A DNA stretch of 64,000 nucleotides, from NCBI GenBank assembly GCA_905221605.1, contig CAJNDS010002090.1, positions 592,664 through 656,663 of the forward strand, given 5' to 3'. A program made the position numbers and the translations under genes. Positions 37,041 through 50,567 of this stretch are shown here, in pieces. The stretch is from Symbiodinium natans. Taxonomy: Eukaryota > Sar > Dinophyceae > Suessiales > Symbiodiniaceae. Every line of letters begins with the position of its first letter. The stretch's first letter is position 1. A model generated the notes under the pieces. The model saw nothing but the letters and a program-made list of their open reading frames with translations, had not been told where the DNA came from and searched no databases.

Positions 37041-40000
37041 CTTCATCAGCCCAAGTCGTTCACAACTTGCCTCTCTCTCCTTCACTCTCAGCCGACTGAG
37101 CACCAGACCATATTGCTACCTGGAGCAGGGGTGCTTTGAATATTTGCTTCCATATTATGCTTCCATCATCCCGGCCCTACAGCTACCTGATATGGAGCCA
37201 TCTTGCCGTTTTCGCACAGGTGATTACGCATACTTCGCTCTCCACGGAATTCTCTGAGGTTGGGCAGGGGATTCAGGTTCTCTGACCAGGAATAATCGGG
37301 CGAGACTCTCTGAGGGCTTTTCTGGAGCATGGTTGACTTAAATTCTAACAACCCCACACTGGGTGTAGAAAAGAGCAAATCTGAGCACGGACCCTTGGGG
37401 GAACGAGACCCGGTTCAACCCGGAACCTGTTGCTGCCAGAGCACAGATGATGAGCCCAAGCAGCAGCTCCACCCGTGAAGATTTGCAAAGCTCAGCTACC
37501 TCGCAAGGTTTCGAGCCAAGTTGGGGCTACTGACTTACTGGGGCAATGGTTTTTGGTGCGCCCCCCGCTCTCTAAACACCGGAAGCTCACAAGCCCTTAC
37601 CCCGCCTTGCGTCGCCATGGGTGCGCTATGGCATTGATCTGCCCCTTGCTCTCGCTCCGTCGAAAGGATACACGCATGCCTCACATGCAGGTTTTTCGGT
37701 CCAAACGTGTCGGAGAATCAGATGCTCAATTAACGACGTTGTGCAGGCCACCCAGCCCTTGCCCCGCTTCCCTTGTGTTGTCTCTGGGGGTCAAAGCAAC
37801 ACGGTCTGGGGTCGGTTGCGGACTGCGATGTCAAGAAGGCACTGTAAAGCCACGTTTTTTAAATGACCAACACAGGGGGCCACGATTTTGCTACAAGTAT
37901 CCTGGTTCATCTTGATTCCTGCTTTGTGGCAACACCACGACACTGCGGGCTTTCAACGTTTTACAAGGGGTTAAGGATTCGTGATTTTGAGGCTCTCAGG
38001 CGCGGTGCTCACCCACTCGATGTCAGCATTGCGAGAAGCAGGGCGATGCCACATTTGTGAGGCCACATTTGTTGTGATGCTGAAGTTCAACATGAAACAG
38101 CATCGCCAAAAGTGTGGGAGAGCCGCGACTTAGTTCTTGATGTCAAGGAAAATAGCTTCGTGTCAAAAAAATTGTCTGGCCGGTCGCACATTTGGACAAC
38201 TTGAAGAATGCCATAGAGCAACATTGAGCACAGCGTGGCAAGGACATGATTCTGGACCACACTTTTTGTGATGCTGGAGGTCAGCATACATCGACGAATC
38301 AAGAAATTGCAAAAAGGGGTGGCCGGCTTGAATTGCAATCTTGACGTCAGCAGCGCGGCTGGACCAAGCGGAACCCGAAACATCTTGGGATATCTGGGAG
38401 TAGATATGATATACAAATAGAGACATGTTGTGCACATGGCAGACTTCGGTTTTGGCAAGGAGCCGGTGCTCGTTGCAAGGTCGTAAACCAAGCAAAGGCC
38501 GATAGGATGGTTGGCTTGATCTCTATTTTGAGCACCGACTGAACCCACGGAGGATATTTGCGGACCCTGAAGCGCAAGGTTCCGAGCATTTCCGAGCCCA
38601 AGCTGTAAACGAAGCGTTTAAGTTTAAGTTAAGAAAGTCTTGCGCGGTCAGGGAGCCACCGCTGTCCTCCTCCATGCTGGTGTTCCTCATTGGGTCGAGA
38701 GAACAGCACACCAGCAAACCGGCAAACTGCAAGTGCTGTCTGATGTCTGCGGGCTAACATTGCTGGGTTATCGGGTTCAGGACTTCAGGCTGTAACATTG
38801 AGGTTACAAGGATCGGGAGAGTGAAAACACCAGAACCTATGAACGGTCAAACAAGACGACATGCTGTTGATGGTCGCTGCTGGCTTTGTGGTTTTTCGTG
38901 ACTCTCAATTATTTCAGGCCTTCTTCCTAAACGAGTCGCTGTGGCTGCTGCTACTCAAGCTCCCCGACTCCGTATTCCTAAGCGTGAGCAGCCCAGGTGC
39001 ATCTGCTTGGCCGAAGCTGCCATTGCAATCGTCATCCTCACGCGAGGCTGTATTAGTCTGATAATGGAGTCACCCCCTTTTGTGAATTTCAAACCTTGCC
39101 AATTGCCAATATGCCGATGGCCATCCACGGTTTTTTGAACTTGGCGGACCGGCCAATAGGACCTCAACCTCAAGTTCCCAGGCACGAAACCTCGCAACTT
39201 CCAGCAAATACAGCGTCAGGACACCGTCGCCCCAGTTCAGGAGCCCAGTCATTAGTTTGAACCGCAAACACACACACACACACCCACACACAGAGACACG
39301 ATCACACACACACACACACACACACACACCCACACGCGCCCAATCACACAATCACACCATCACACCGTCACACACCAAATCGCACACACACACACACAAA
39401 ATCACACAATCACAATCGCACACAGGCACAATCTTACAAACACACGCGATCTCGCACACGATCTCACACAATCACAATCACAGTCACAATCACGATCACG
39501 ATCACACACACAGTCACCCACACACACACACCCACACAATCACAATCACACACACACAATATCACACACAATCACAATCCCAGTCACAACACACACACAC
39601 ACACACAATCACACACACACACACACACAATATCACACACAATCACAATCCCAGTCACAATCACAATCACACACACACAATCAAACACACGCACAATCAA
39701 ACACACACACACACACACAATCACACACACAATCACACACACAATCACACACACACAATCACACACACAATCACACACACACAATCACACACACACAATC
39801 ACACACACAATCACACACACACACACAATATCACACACAATGACAATCCCAGTCACAATCACAATCACACACACACAATCACACAATCACACACACACAC
39901 ACAATCACACACGGACGGACATCCCCAGCGACTTTTTGATGCTCACACGAGCAAAAAACCTCGGCAGAGAAAGCTGGCAGGAGCCCATCCAAATCCTCCC

Positions 40001-43000
40001 TGAGCTACCAACAACCACAAGCGTCCTGCAAAATGGCGTCGCTTCGGCAGCAGCAGGCGCGATTGAGGGGGGGAGGGGGGGTTTGTTCCCAGTGTGGCGA
40101 GCCTACCTACAAACTTCTAGCTTAGTTTCGGGTTGCTGTGTGCATCCTTGGCCGCTTCAATCCTTCAGATCTTCAGATCGTTCTTACAGAGATCTGAAAG
40201 TCCGGCTTGAAGCCAACTGTCCAGGGAGCGTGGCTAGCAACACCCCAGCAATCTTACTATGCGGTCTTGCTCAAGAGCCTCTAAGCCTGAGATCACATGC
40301 CCTAACTATTGTGTACCGCACATCCGTGGCTGTAGCGAGCATGTGGCCGCCTGAAAAAAAGACTCGCCTGGAGCCTAAACAAACGGCCGCGGTCGAGCTG
40401 CCAAGGCTGTTGCGAGAAGACGAACCCTCAAACACCGACTTCCCAAAACCATAAAGAAGAGGGGAGAGCTCGTCAACCTGAAGGGTTCAAATGCGTTCAA
40501 TTCGACCAGCACCTGTCGAAATCAAACGCATATGCCAGAATCCTTATTATACCAGGGTCTAAGAAATGGACGCAAACGGAGTAGACGTGCCTGACATACA
40601 AGATCCCCTGTAGACTCCGGACTCCAGACCAATGGCCCTAAACTCCCTCTCGATCACTGTTGGTATTTGGTGCTAAGCTCCGGAACATGGCCCCTGGGGC
40701 CCACATGGGAATGTGACGGCGCGTTGTGGGCAGTTCAGGCTGCCAACTTGCAACGCGGGGGGTTTTCTGCACAAACTGCCTGGATTCAAAAAGCATTCGT
40801 AATTCGGTGGTTGCTGGATTGCCTTCTGGGGCCACAGTGCTAGGGTAGCCCTGATCAGCCCAAAACCAAAGGAGTCCCGCGTCGTTCGTCACCAAGCCAA
40901 TAATTTATCGTATTTCATCGTGAACAAAAGGCTTGTAGAACTTGCACATGCTTAGCTGCTTAGATGCTTCTAGTATATCCGGCTACAGTATCCCCAAGAA
41001 CCACGGGTTCAATTCACGAGCTGACTGCAATGCCTGCAGATGCTGCACGATCGAGCAGCGCACGGAGGATGGCCCAAAGCTCTCGTGCACACTCTGGCCA
41101 TGAACGAGTACCACGTGTTGAGCGCTCAACACCAAACTGTTCAAACTGCGAGTAGGAGGCAGCAGCAGTCCTCCCGTGTCCCCCCAGTATTTTTTCGGAC
41201 CACCGCAGGCTCGCACTTTCGGACTAGGTCTAGGTGCTGGCTGCGGGTTGGCGTGCGTTCAAGGGTCCATGGACAGTTGCGACAGTACTTCTGTTGTGCA
41301 GCTTTGTTGCCTACACCCTTTTCACAGCCTAAGCCCATAAACCCCCACCCATATCCCCCCGAGGAGGGGCGGAGCAGCTTGCTCTCACTTGCGGCAGCCA
41401 TAATCCTGCGTACCAGGAGGCTTCTGCTCCAGTGACCCTCGCTGGAGCCTCCCCCCTCTAGTTTGGGGTTTGGGGCTTCGGGCCCGAACTTCGGGCGTCT
41501 TCAGCCCTAGCTCCCACAGGCTACCGGACCCAGAGCACATAGCAGTGTTTCGGATTAGGGGGGTTCTCCGGGGAGTTTTTGCAATGCTCGACACCAATCC
41601 GAGTCTTTGGCATCAGCCGACCTCTGGCCCTTCACCAGTGAAGTTGCGGCCCTCGTCACACAGGACGTCCGGTGCGAAGCCCTTGCTGCCACCTGGAGGG
41701 CAAACCCTGAGAAAGGTCTTCGTTCCCTTCATCGTGAAGGTTTGGCGTTTAGAGAGGGCATGGACAGGAAGCTGCAGCAGTCGTATGGTCTCGCACTGTG
41801 CGTGCAAAAGTCATTTCAGCAAGCGATGTTTCAACTACTCACAGGCCACCGACCCGTAGCTAAGCCAAGCTTGCTGTGAATATTGAATGAGTGTTCAACC
41901 TCCCTGGAACGACTGGCCCACGCTTGATAAATTAAAACACAAGAAGTGGCCCACCCATGAAGTGAACGATCTGCAGCCGCTCGTCATCCAAGCGCAAGTC
42001 CTGGCATTCATGAAAGGGCGTCTAGCCCCAGGAATGACTTCAACTTCAACAGGTCGACTACAAGATTTCGGCAACCATGAGGATGCGCATCCTTCCCGTT
42101 GCGTTCATGCCTGAAGCTGAGGCATGCCAAATCAAAGGCCACATCCCTTGAGAAGAGATTAGGTTCTCGAAGTCTGGGTTATGTCCCTACGTCGGGGCTT
42201 GTGACCCTTGTCACCAATCTATAAACCTACACCTTCACCTGCACCTTCCTGCAGAAGTCTGACAAGTTGCAGGATCCTGCAAAAAAACATCCGCCACAGT
42301 GTCCACTCTCTCACCAAACCCAGCAAATCCTTAACAAACCCTCGCCTCCATGGACTTGTCTGAGATGGGCTCAAAGCAGTGCCGCAGAGTGCAGCCACCT
42401 CCTCGGCAGTGGGCAAAACACGGCACAGATTCGCAAACAAAAATGCATATAGAACTATATGTCTTTATATATGGATATATTTGTGTGTGTATGTATGTAT
42501 ACGCAGGCAGACCAGACTTCTTGGCCTCTTTCTGTCAGTGTTTAAGAAGGCAAGCGGGCAAAGAGTATGCACATTGCGGGGGATTGGCTGCCAGCAAGCG
42601 GCGGTTGTACACAATGCCGCTCTCGAAGGCCATGTGCCCTTGAATCAGCTTGCGCCCAGGACCGTAGAACCTCAGCTTTGAGAAAAAGGTTAACAAACCC
42701 AAAGCCCTGCAAGCTTGCTAGGTTCGTGGGTGTTCGTGGTCCAGGAGACCCAGGTGGGTTCGGATGTTCGGGGCATGTGGCAGAAATTGCAACTAGGCCA
42801 CAAGTCGTTGAGGCAAATCCTCAGTCAAGAAACAAGCAGAAAGACCTCTTGCTCCCAAAACTCACTGTCTGCTTCTTGCTCGGAAGCGAGAGGGTGAGCT
42901 CAATTGTTTGGGGACTTCCCAGAACGAGGGAGAGCTGCTGGTCTAAGACCTTAGACCTCCCTCAAATCTCAAACCCTAAATCAGCTGGCAGCCCGTGCCT

Positions 43001-43096
43001 TGCAACACCTCGATGTTTAGGCTGAGCTGTAAAGGGGGGCTTAAGCGGATTCAGGACTGAATGTTGCTGAGCGTTAGGGGTTTGAAGAAACATTGC
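37041..43096. other. Spacer between channel B and the glycosyltransferase-like gene
   Basis: About 6 kb. N-terminal exons of channel B and C-terminal exons of the next gene should lie here, but I could not place them. It contains the CA-rich satellite. A plus-strand frame at 41607-41879 ('ADLWPFTSEVAALVTQDV') looks protein-like without a domain. Confidence 0.4.
39268..39911. repeat. CA-rich satellite with higher-order structure
   Basis: About 640 bp of CACACA interspersed with CACAATCA and CAATCACAATC. A longer block containing CAATATCACACACAAT and CCCAGTCACAA recurs at about 39555, 39628 and 39825. The His/Thr-rich open frame across it is a by-product. Confidence 0.95.
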
Positions 43097-46000
43097 CAAG
43101 CATCTGCTCGTTGCTCATGCATAGCACGCCCGTCTTCTGCAGCAGCGGGCCGGATGGGGGGCAACAGGGTGGGCGCAGTGCAGTGCAGGGTCCAGCATAG
43201 CGCGCGTTGGGACTTGTAGCATTCGGGGGGTTTGTACTGCAAGCCTAGTGGCAAAGAAACGAAAGCACTGGAGGCTAACGTCTGAAAAATTCCCTGGCTA
43301 GCTGCCATACTATAAAAAAGCTGGAGTCGAACTTCACATCAACACACTGCGAACCACATTACTCGATAGAGGTTACGTTAAAGCCTTGGATGCCCGAGCC
43401 CAAGAATAAGAATTAGTCAAGCGAGTGGCTACATCCTGAAGCTGACACCTCCCCATCCGCAAGCCATTGTTGAACCCGTTTGAACCCTGTGATCGTCGGT
43501 TTCTGCCCTCAAAAGACCAGAAGCAAGAAAGCAAAACAACTTCGGGCTCGCGATCGCGCCCCTGCAAATTGACTGCTAAAAAGGGCGGGGGGTTTCGCCG
43601 CTCAGCATGAAAGTCCGAGAAAGTGCACCCAGTGCAGGCTCTGGCACTCCGATGCGCCATTCCTTCGGAGTCTCGGGTCCGAGGCGGTGTGCGTCGAAGG
43701 TGTCCTGTGGCTTTGCTTTCTGGGAGTTCGATGGGAGGTTCGGCTCCCATGGCCAATGCTCCCACACTCGCACAAGGCACAGCAGCAAAATGCTATAGTT
43801 CCACAGATGGTGCTACGCATTAGCGCTTCGGGATGCATGCCCGCGCCAGCCGCATGTATGCAAAGGGCCATGCGGGGGGGTGTCAGGATGCATGTAGGCT
43901 GCATGCATGCCAGTATAGGGAGGAAGTGACCGCCATGGTTGTTTCATGTGCTTCGAAAGCTGCCCCAAGGCCACACACAGCAAGTGTTTAAGAAGCATGA
44001 GTTTGCGGTGCCGCGAGAAAGTCAAGCCTGAGGTTAGGTTACGCGAGGAAGGTTGGCGAGGGTTGCAGGATGTTGCAGGCTAGGCGGTGGGTTTACTGAC
44101 TGATTGAGTTGTCTGCGCAGTAGCGCAGCAAGTCCAAGCTTCGCACAGAAGGAGAGCGAGAGAGAGAGAGGAGAGAGTAGAGAGAAAGAGAGGGGGAGAG
44201 AGAGAGAGAGAGCGTGGAAAGAGAGAGAGAGAGAGTGTGGGAGTGTGAGAAAGAAAGGAAGGAAGGAAGAAAGGAATAACGAAAGGCAGAAACAAAGAAA
44301 AAAACATCCAGAAAGAATTAAAGCAAAAAAAGAGAGGAAGAAAAAGGTGTAAGAGAGTGAATGAGAAAGAAACAGAGAGACCTTAACAAACCTGCAGAGA
44401 AGAAGCTGTGATGAACATCTCATGTCATCTCCCAACGGCAAAGCCGACTAAGTGACGATCAAACTTAGCACGCAGCGAACCAGGCACTCAGAGCATACTC
44501 ATGCGTACTCCATTCTCCAGCAGATCTAGGGCTATCAGTGGTCAAGCTTCAGTGTTTTGTCAGGTGAAACAGTCGGAGCCGTGGTGTAACAGAGAGAGAG
44601 AGAGAGAGGAAAAACAAAAACAGAGAGAAGAAACACAACAAATAGAGTTTTCTATCTTTAAAATAGTCAGCCTTCAAACCGATAATACAAACTGTGGCAC
44701 GGTGTCGCTGTTGCGGCTTTAAGGTCTAGGCGTGTAGGGATGGCTGAGCTCCAGTCGGGACTGAAGTCTCAAAGTTTTAGAGCTCACACAAGCTAATGAC
44801 TTGGATGCAGCCGCCTGGAACATGTCTTCTGCCCACTTCGTGTTTCTGGCCTTGGCGATCTCTGGAACCCTCGATTGAAAGGAAAATCTCTCCCCCCCTC
44901 CCCCCCCCCCCCGCAACCCTGACTTCTCAAAGCAGTGCAGAACCGGCAAGAAGCTGGTTCCACATTTTGGTTAAGGCCCCAAAAGAGGCTCAAACTGATG
45001 AGGCGGATGCTGGTGGACCGTGCAGCGGAACACAGGAATGCAGATTCAGAGCCGTGGAACCCCTCCGTCGTGCGCCCCCACAAGCCATCCTGAAACCCAA
45101 ATCTTACCCCGGAACCTCGCAAGCTTCCGAGCTCCTAGGCAACGCGGCTTGACCAACTCAGTTGTGAATTCTACACTTCAGCTCCCCGCCATGATCACGC
45201 CGCCATTGATGCGCTCCTTGCCTTGGGCTACGGATCAGCGCAAACAGCGCAACGACTTGTTACGAGACTGAATTGTGCACTCCTAAAGATCTCAAAAAGC
45301 CTATCTGCACTCTGTTTGACTAGGGGACCCACTCCCGGCCGTTTTTCAATCCAAGCTGCCGTTCTTGAGCCAGTCCTCGTTTGTGAGGAACCTTAGGAGG
45401 AGGCTCTTTGTAAAAGGCCTCCTGAGATCCCTGTACCGTGTGGGGGGGGGGGGGGGGGGGGACGGTTCAGAAGTTCAGGCTTTTGAGAGGTTGAGGGCTC
45501 AGGTCGAGGTGGCCCTTTTTGGGCACATTGAGGGGGAGGAGAGTTTACTGCGACTTGGGAGATGGCAACAATTTCCTGTCTTCTAACTGACCTCCAGAAT
45601 GGGTGGTGCGTTTAGGCTTCTCAGTGCCCGGGCACCTAAACCATTCACAATAACGTACCAAGGTGCACGTCCACATTCTGATCACGCATCTGGTCGGCAA
45701 TGCCCCCGAGGATGTTCATGTTGTGCCTGCTGTCATTAACGACTTTAACCTAAAAACATTCTCTTCAGCTACCTTTGCCAGAGAAGCTGGATGCCCGACT
45801 TCCAGAGATACATTAGATTCGATTCTGCTTCATTGCACAGGCTTATGCCAGCTCCACGCCTTAGCCTCAAAAAAACCCTTGTAATACGAGAAAGTGTCGT
45901 GACTGCGTCGCGGAGCACGCTCAACCTTCTGGCAGCCTGACGAGCGCAGCATCTGCATCCAGAAGCACCATGTGGGTGAACCTCTGCTCACTGAGGAGGT

Positions 46001-46441
46001 AGTCCTGAGCAACCGAATACGCTGGGTTGGGACGGTTAGGAGAAAAGACGGTTCGGAGTTCCCGTGGTTGAACAATTCCGCCCGCAAGCTTGTCGAGAGT
46101 CTATTCAGGGATCATCTCCCAAAAGGAAAAATGTGTCTTTCGATCATAGACATGCGCAACCTGACGCCAGGCGACCACGAAGAAGGGGAACTTCTCCCAG
46201 CAGAAGTTTTCCCTCTCCCAGCCTGACGGTTGGCGAACGTTGGGTCTTAAGGGTGCCTCGACGGAAGATGGCGAAACCTGAGCTACATGGCCTCACCGCA
46301 ATCTTCTACCTCTGCACAAGCCACCCCGCCCCCCCCTAAAAGTAATAGCCCCCACCAGGACAAAGCTGCGCAGTACAACTTGCCAGGGTGCGCTTGATGC
46401 ACTCCTCCCTGCTTTGGATGCTGTTCTTGCCATGCTCGCAC
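43097..46441 (-). CDS. Glycosyltransferase-like protein with DXD motif (partial)
   Basis: Exons: 46441-46384 ('CEHGKNSIQSREECIKRTL'), 46212-46161 ('ENFCWEKFPFFVVAWRQ'), 46004-45937 ('HMVLLDADAALV'), 45726-45667 ('HNMNILGGIADQMRDQNVD'), 45391-45357 ('FLTNEDWLKNG'), 45221-45190 ('KERINGGVIM'), 44850-44815 ('ARNTKWAEDMFQ'), 43704-43636 ('DTFDAHRLGPETPKEW') and 43133-43097 ('VLCMSNEQML'). From 46004 to 43636 every codon phase joins, and donors are all GC. LLDADA is the DXD type of nucleotide-sugar/metal-binding motif of GT-A transferases. The later 'INGGV' followed by a conserved Asn is common in such families. Substrate unknown; both ends missing. The first two exons are less certain. Confidence 0.72.
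44147..44282. repeat. GA-rich microsatellite
   Basis: Long (GA)n with GGAA variants in the 1.1-kb intron between the exons at 44850 and 43704 of the glycosyltransferase-like gene. A second short GA run is at 44591-44608. Confidence 0.95.
45442..45461. repeat. Poly-G tract (20 G)
   Basis: Homopolymer inside an intron of the glycosyltransferase-like gene. Confidence 0.95.
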
Positions 46442-47649
46442 CTGGACGGGGCGAAGGCCTCGGGGGCCTTCAGGCGGAGTTCAAGGCACCGCTTCAAGTT
46501 TAGAGTGATTAGACCTCCCGAAATCGTCAACTCTGGTCCGGCCCAAACCGGCAGAATGAAACATGGGCAGAAGTTCCGGAGGTCTGGGGTTTTGGCAGAG
46601 GCTTCGGCACGAATGCGTAGCTCTTCAGAGTCGAACAAATTGCTTGGTTTACGCAGGGGCTTTGTCAGAGTGCTGGCGCTGGCGACAAAAATATTTATGG
46701 CTCCAGCAAAAAAAACCTCCCATTCCATAGCTTGCTTAGCAGCTTAACAAAACCTCTTTGAACAAAAAAAGCTTGGTGGCGGTCCTGCTGAGTTGCAAGC
46801 CCTGCGACCCCCAAAGACCAACATTTCGCCTTTTACTCAGCATGGCCCGCATGTGCAAACTATGGCGCTGGTGCTGCTGCCAGCCAGTAAGCTGCAGCGT
46901 CGGCCGCCATCGGATAACCATGGCATGGCCGTGTTTCCTCCCAGGGTACTCGACTCGACACTCGCCCAAGGCAGGCAAAGCTTCCAAGTCTCCGCCCAAA
47001 GGCAAACATGTTTTTGGGGTTTCGGGGTGTCATGTCTGTAGGCGTTGATCAGTAGTCATTCCTATAGCACAAAGATAGCTGAAGCTTGTACATGCGTTGA
47101 TCACTTCGGTGTTTTTATTTGCTGTTCATGTCGCAACCTTTCGTACATTGTGGGAGTTTTTAAATTTTGGTAAAGGCAGCCAAGTCATGCTTGGCTCAAC
47201 GGAAGCAATGCTGTCCTAGCGTGGTGACGATTGGTTGCCTGGGCCCAGGTGCACTTCTGGCATTGGCACGCCTAAAGATACTCAAAAGGTCTTGTAAACA
47301 ACGTTGGTACGACCCCAAACCCTACACCGCCACAACACAACCAAAGACCATTGGCCAGGCAGCAAGAATAGCTCGCAGCCATCGGGGCCGGTCTTTGTTC
47401 CTGGGCGTTCTGAGTTGTTCTGCCATTAAAGAGTCTTTTGCCACCTGGCTTAACTGGCTGCTCGGGCCACCTACCGGACTGCGCTACACAGGGCGAAGTG
47501 TTCGTGCTAGCCCCTGATTACCCCCTCGAAACAACCTGCTAAGATGTCTCACTAACGTGAACTCTTCGTGGTCCTGGGCTGAAACTCCCGTTCTAAAGCC
47601 TTTCAAGCAAGTTAAGCAGCTAAGGCGCAAGGATGTCCCATGGGGAACT
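46442..47649. other. No gene assigned
   Basis: May carry 5' exons of the glycosyltransferase-like gene. A perfect 7-bp stem hairpin (AGCCAAG..CTTGGCT) sits at about 47178-47196. Nothing else supported. Confidence 0.35.
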
Positions 47650-47900
47650 CTATTCCAACAAGGCCCTAACTCTGAATCTTAGGCCAAGCTTCATCTTGCC
47701 CCAGTAGCCACCGGCATCCATCATCACCAGCTGCATGATGAGCCTTTGGGCGGTTGAGCTTGCCGAGTGTCGACTCAACCCATGCCAAGAGACCTCAATG
47801 CCTGAGATGCCCATCACATCAAATGTCAGGCGTCAGACCAGACTTGGCCAAGTCACATGCCACCTTGCGGTTTTGGCCGGGCATCGATGACAAGCTCATC
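47650..47900 (-). CDS. Two exon candidates including a possible terminal exon
   Basis: 47900-47864 encodes 'DELVIDARPKPQ' (AG|G acceptor, GT donor). 47730-47650 encodes 'LVMMDAGGYWGKMKLGLRFR' and six more residues before a TAG stop, so it could be a last exon. They may belong to one gene upstream of the glycosyltransferase-like gene on the same strand. No family recognised. Confidence 0.35.
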
Positions 47901-50567
47901 CTGAAGGAAGCCGCGGTTGGGCGGCGCGGGTAAAGGGCTAAACATCGAGCCATTGGTGTTGCAAGGTTGGCGGAAAAGTGAGAAGTTGCATCCTGATGGA
48001 ACAAAGCGTGCGCAAGCCTGAGGATGGGAGGTCTCTGGTTGTTTGTGCTGATTACAAGTATAGCTTCGGATGAAGGCCTCGCGACGTGCACGGGGTCATG
48101 GGTCAACAGTTTCGACTGCAGAAGAAGAAATCAAGCCATCCTCAGTTTTTGAAACAATCATGGCCCGTGGGTGGTCCTGCCGCGCGAGCCATCGAGGCCT
48201 GAAAACAGGGGGCTACCGAAGGCAGGGTGGAATTCTGGAGGAGGGGCACAAGTGTGTGCGTGAATCATGCAACTTCCTAGAGGGCGGTGGGGGCGGGCTT
48301 TTGAAAGGAGGCGCTCCAGGCACTGCTTCCCTGCGGCTCGAGATAGCTCGAGCTTGGCACAGTTGCGGGTCCACTCGCAACCGTGTCTTTCCGTACACAC
48401 GTGCGCTACAAGTCAATATCGTACAAGTTCAGAAAGCAGGGGCAGTGAGCGGCTCGACCAGGGCTGTGATGTTAGAACTATGGGGCGTCCTCGCTGTGCG
48501 TTAGCAGCGAGACAATACAGCACAACATCCTTCCTGCACATGGGCCCGACAGGCCGTTGTATGATCCTGCCCCCAACTCTGGCACACGCCAGTGCACTTG
48601 CGACTGGTCGAGAATCGTGATCATCACATATGCGGTCGTTTCCAACGCAAACTCCCCCTCGAGGCTTTGCACGGTCAGTTACGAAGCGTCTTCTTGTTCC
48701 GTAACCCCTGACCATCTCAACTCTGGCCGAAAATCGCTGCCACCTTCCGACGTTGCAGAGTACGTGCTCGCTGAATCTGCACGAGTCATGAGCACGACAT
48801 CGAGACCCACCTCGTGGCAGGTCGCGTCGTGGACCAATGGACAAAGTTCCGCGAGGAAAACGCGCAGTGTCAGAGAACGTAGATGAGTTTGGACGGCGGC
48901 GCGGATGGATGAGAAGCTTTCTCTTAGGCTCCAGGTCAAGAATCGCTCATCGCTTGGGCCAAAATGCTCGTTCTGTTTTTCGTTCGTTCTTTCTTTTGTC
49001 GGAGTGGGGCCGAAGCCCTGCGCTCAAGGCACTCCTCGGTTTGAGGTGGCCAGCGGTGAGCCGGGACGGTTGCAGGTGCTGCCACTCCGGAAACAAAACT
49101 CATGAATGGCGAGGGCAAAACGTGAGCAATAATATGTGCACATCCAACTGGGTGGGTGAACTACGGTAACAGAGTGAGCACCCTCCCCTTCGACCCACCA
49201 GTCGTCCGATTCCGATCCCGTTCCAGCGCAAGTGGTCCCCCTGGTCAGCAGCGGACGCCACGTCCCCTCAAATAGACCCCCTTCCTTCCTTCCTTGCTTC
49301 CTTCCTTCCTTCCTTTCGGCAGGCCACGCCCGCAAGCGAGCTGCCCCCAGGGCGTGTGGCACGAGAGTCGAGCCGACACAGTGTGTACGCGGAAGGAGAG
49401 CAGTTCTCTCCATCTCTCCTTCTTCTTCTTCTTCTTTGATGGTTCTTCCTCTTCTGGCACGCCACCAGATGCGCCTGGTCTTCCGGTTTGTATATAGGTA
49501 GAGTGAGACTGGCTTGACACTGCCCGACACTCTCTACGTCCCTCGCACCACCTTCAGCAACTCCACCCAAGAGCAAGCTACAATCAGTGAACTCCTGCAA
49601 AAATTATCGCTTTACCCAGGATTGCCGCCCGAGTTAGCGATTCTCTGTCGCCCGCCTCGGGCCCTCGTGCAGCCTCAAGGCTTGACATTTTGCTTCGGGT
49701 CAGAACGATTATAGGGGCTGAGCGAGTCTGGATAAGTTTGGGGTCTTCCGTTTGTCTAAGGGGACTCCACTAGAAATACTCGTCATCTGGACAGCTGAAC
49801 TTCTCTTCAAGCTCCGCACTTCTAGCCACAAACTGCCACCAAGAAGCGGTAGGCCATTCTTGCCCTGAGGGAGATTCCGCGCAGCCAGAGCCTGCCTGAG
49901 TTGGCAGGTACATATGTCCTGCCTTTGACAATGCGACCGCTTCATCAGGGTTTGCAGATTACAGAGGTTGACGTGAACTTGAACCTAGTTGCTAGTGACT
50001 AGACTGTTGCCTGAAACGAACCAAGAAATTCCACAATTCTTCCCAGGCGGCGAGTTTGCCACGATGGCTTCAACCCCCTGGGCCAAAAGCGCCAGCGCCG
50101 CCACCAGGGAGCTGGTGCACCTTGCAGAGTTCGCGGAGTTTGCGGAGCTTGTTAAAAGACAGCGGCTTTGCTGGGCGTCTTCGGGCTCAAATCTCTGTGA
50201 TGGTTGCTGCTGTTGGTCCTCTCGACATTTTGCGGGCGTTTGGCAAATTCTGTTGGGTGATGCGAGGACTGTTGGGAGATAGATCCCAGACGAGCAGGCC
50301 CCTGAGGAGCACTTGGATTTTCGGAAGCTGCTCCAGATGAAAGGCGCCAACATGGGCCGACGAGCCAAACACAGTCCTTTTCAATCCTCGGGTTGTCGTG
50401 GTGCCTCTACAGATCACTAGAAAATCTTTTTAACAAATTTGCTCGCAAAACTCCGTTACAAGTTTTGTCCTAACAATCCAAAAAACCGCGGTCACAGCAC
50501 CAAGTCGTGATCGCCTTCTCAAGTGCAATCTTCGTAGTAGGCTTGTGGGTTTTCAAGTCGAACTCCA
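47901..50567. other. No supported gene
   Basis: Several overlapping open frames (for example 48504-48070 plus, 48844-48413 minus) without domains. A minus-strand stretch near 48810-48781 ('VGLDVVLMTR') looks coding. (TTCC)n lies at 49283-49313. The plus frame around 50180-50340 ('VMVAAVGPLDILRAFGKF') is another unassigned hint. Confidence 0.35.

Noticed and set aside
38087..38548. 153-codon minus-strand ORF
   Set aside because: No family, no exon-like boundaries, and two other frames of the same strand are equally open here.
39257..40003. 248-codon plus-strand ORF rich in His and Thr
   Set aside because: It is the translation of the CA-rich satellite; no non-repetitive domain and no expectation of coding.
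41607..41879. 90-codon plus-strand ORF with protein-like content
   Set aside because: Suggestive composition but no domain, no splice context and opposite to the gene block; not enough to call a gene.
44034..44441. Ser/Leu-rich minus-strand ORFs and their antisense Glu/Arg ORFs
   Set aside because: Translations of the GA-rich microsatellite inside an intron of the glycosyltransferase-like gene.
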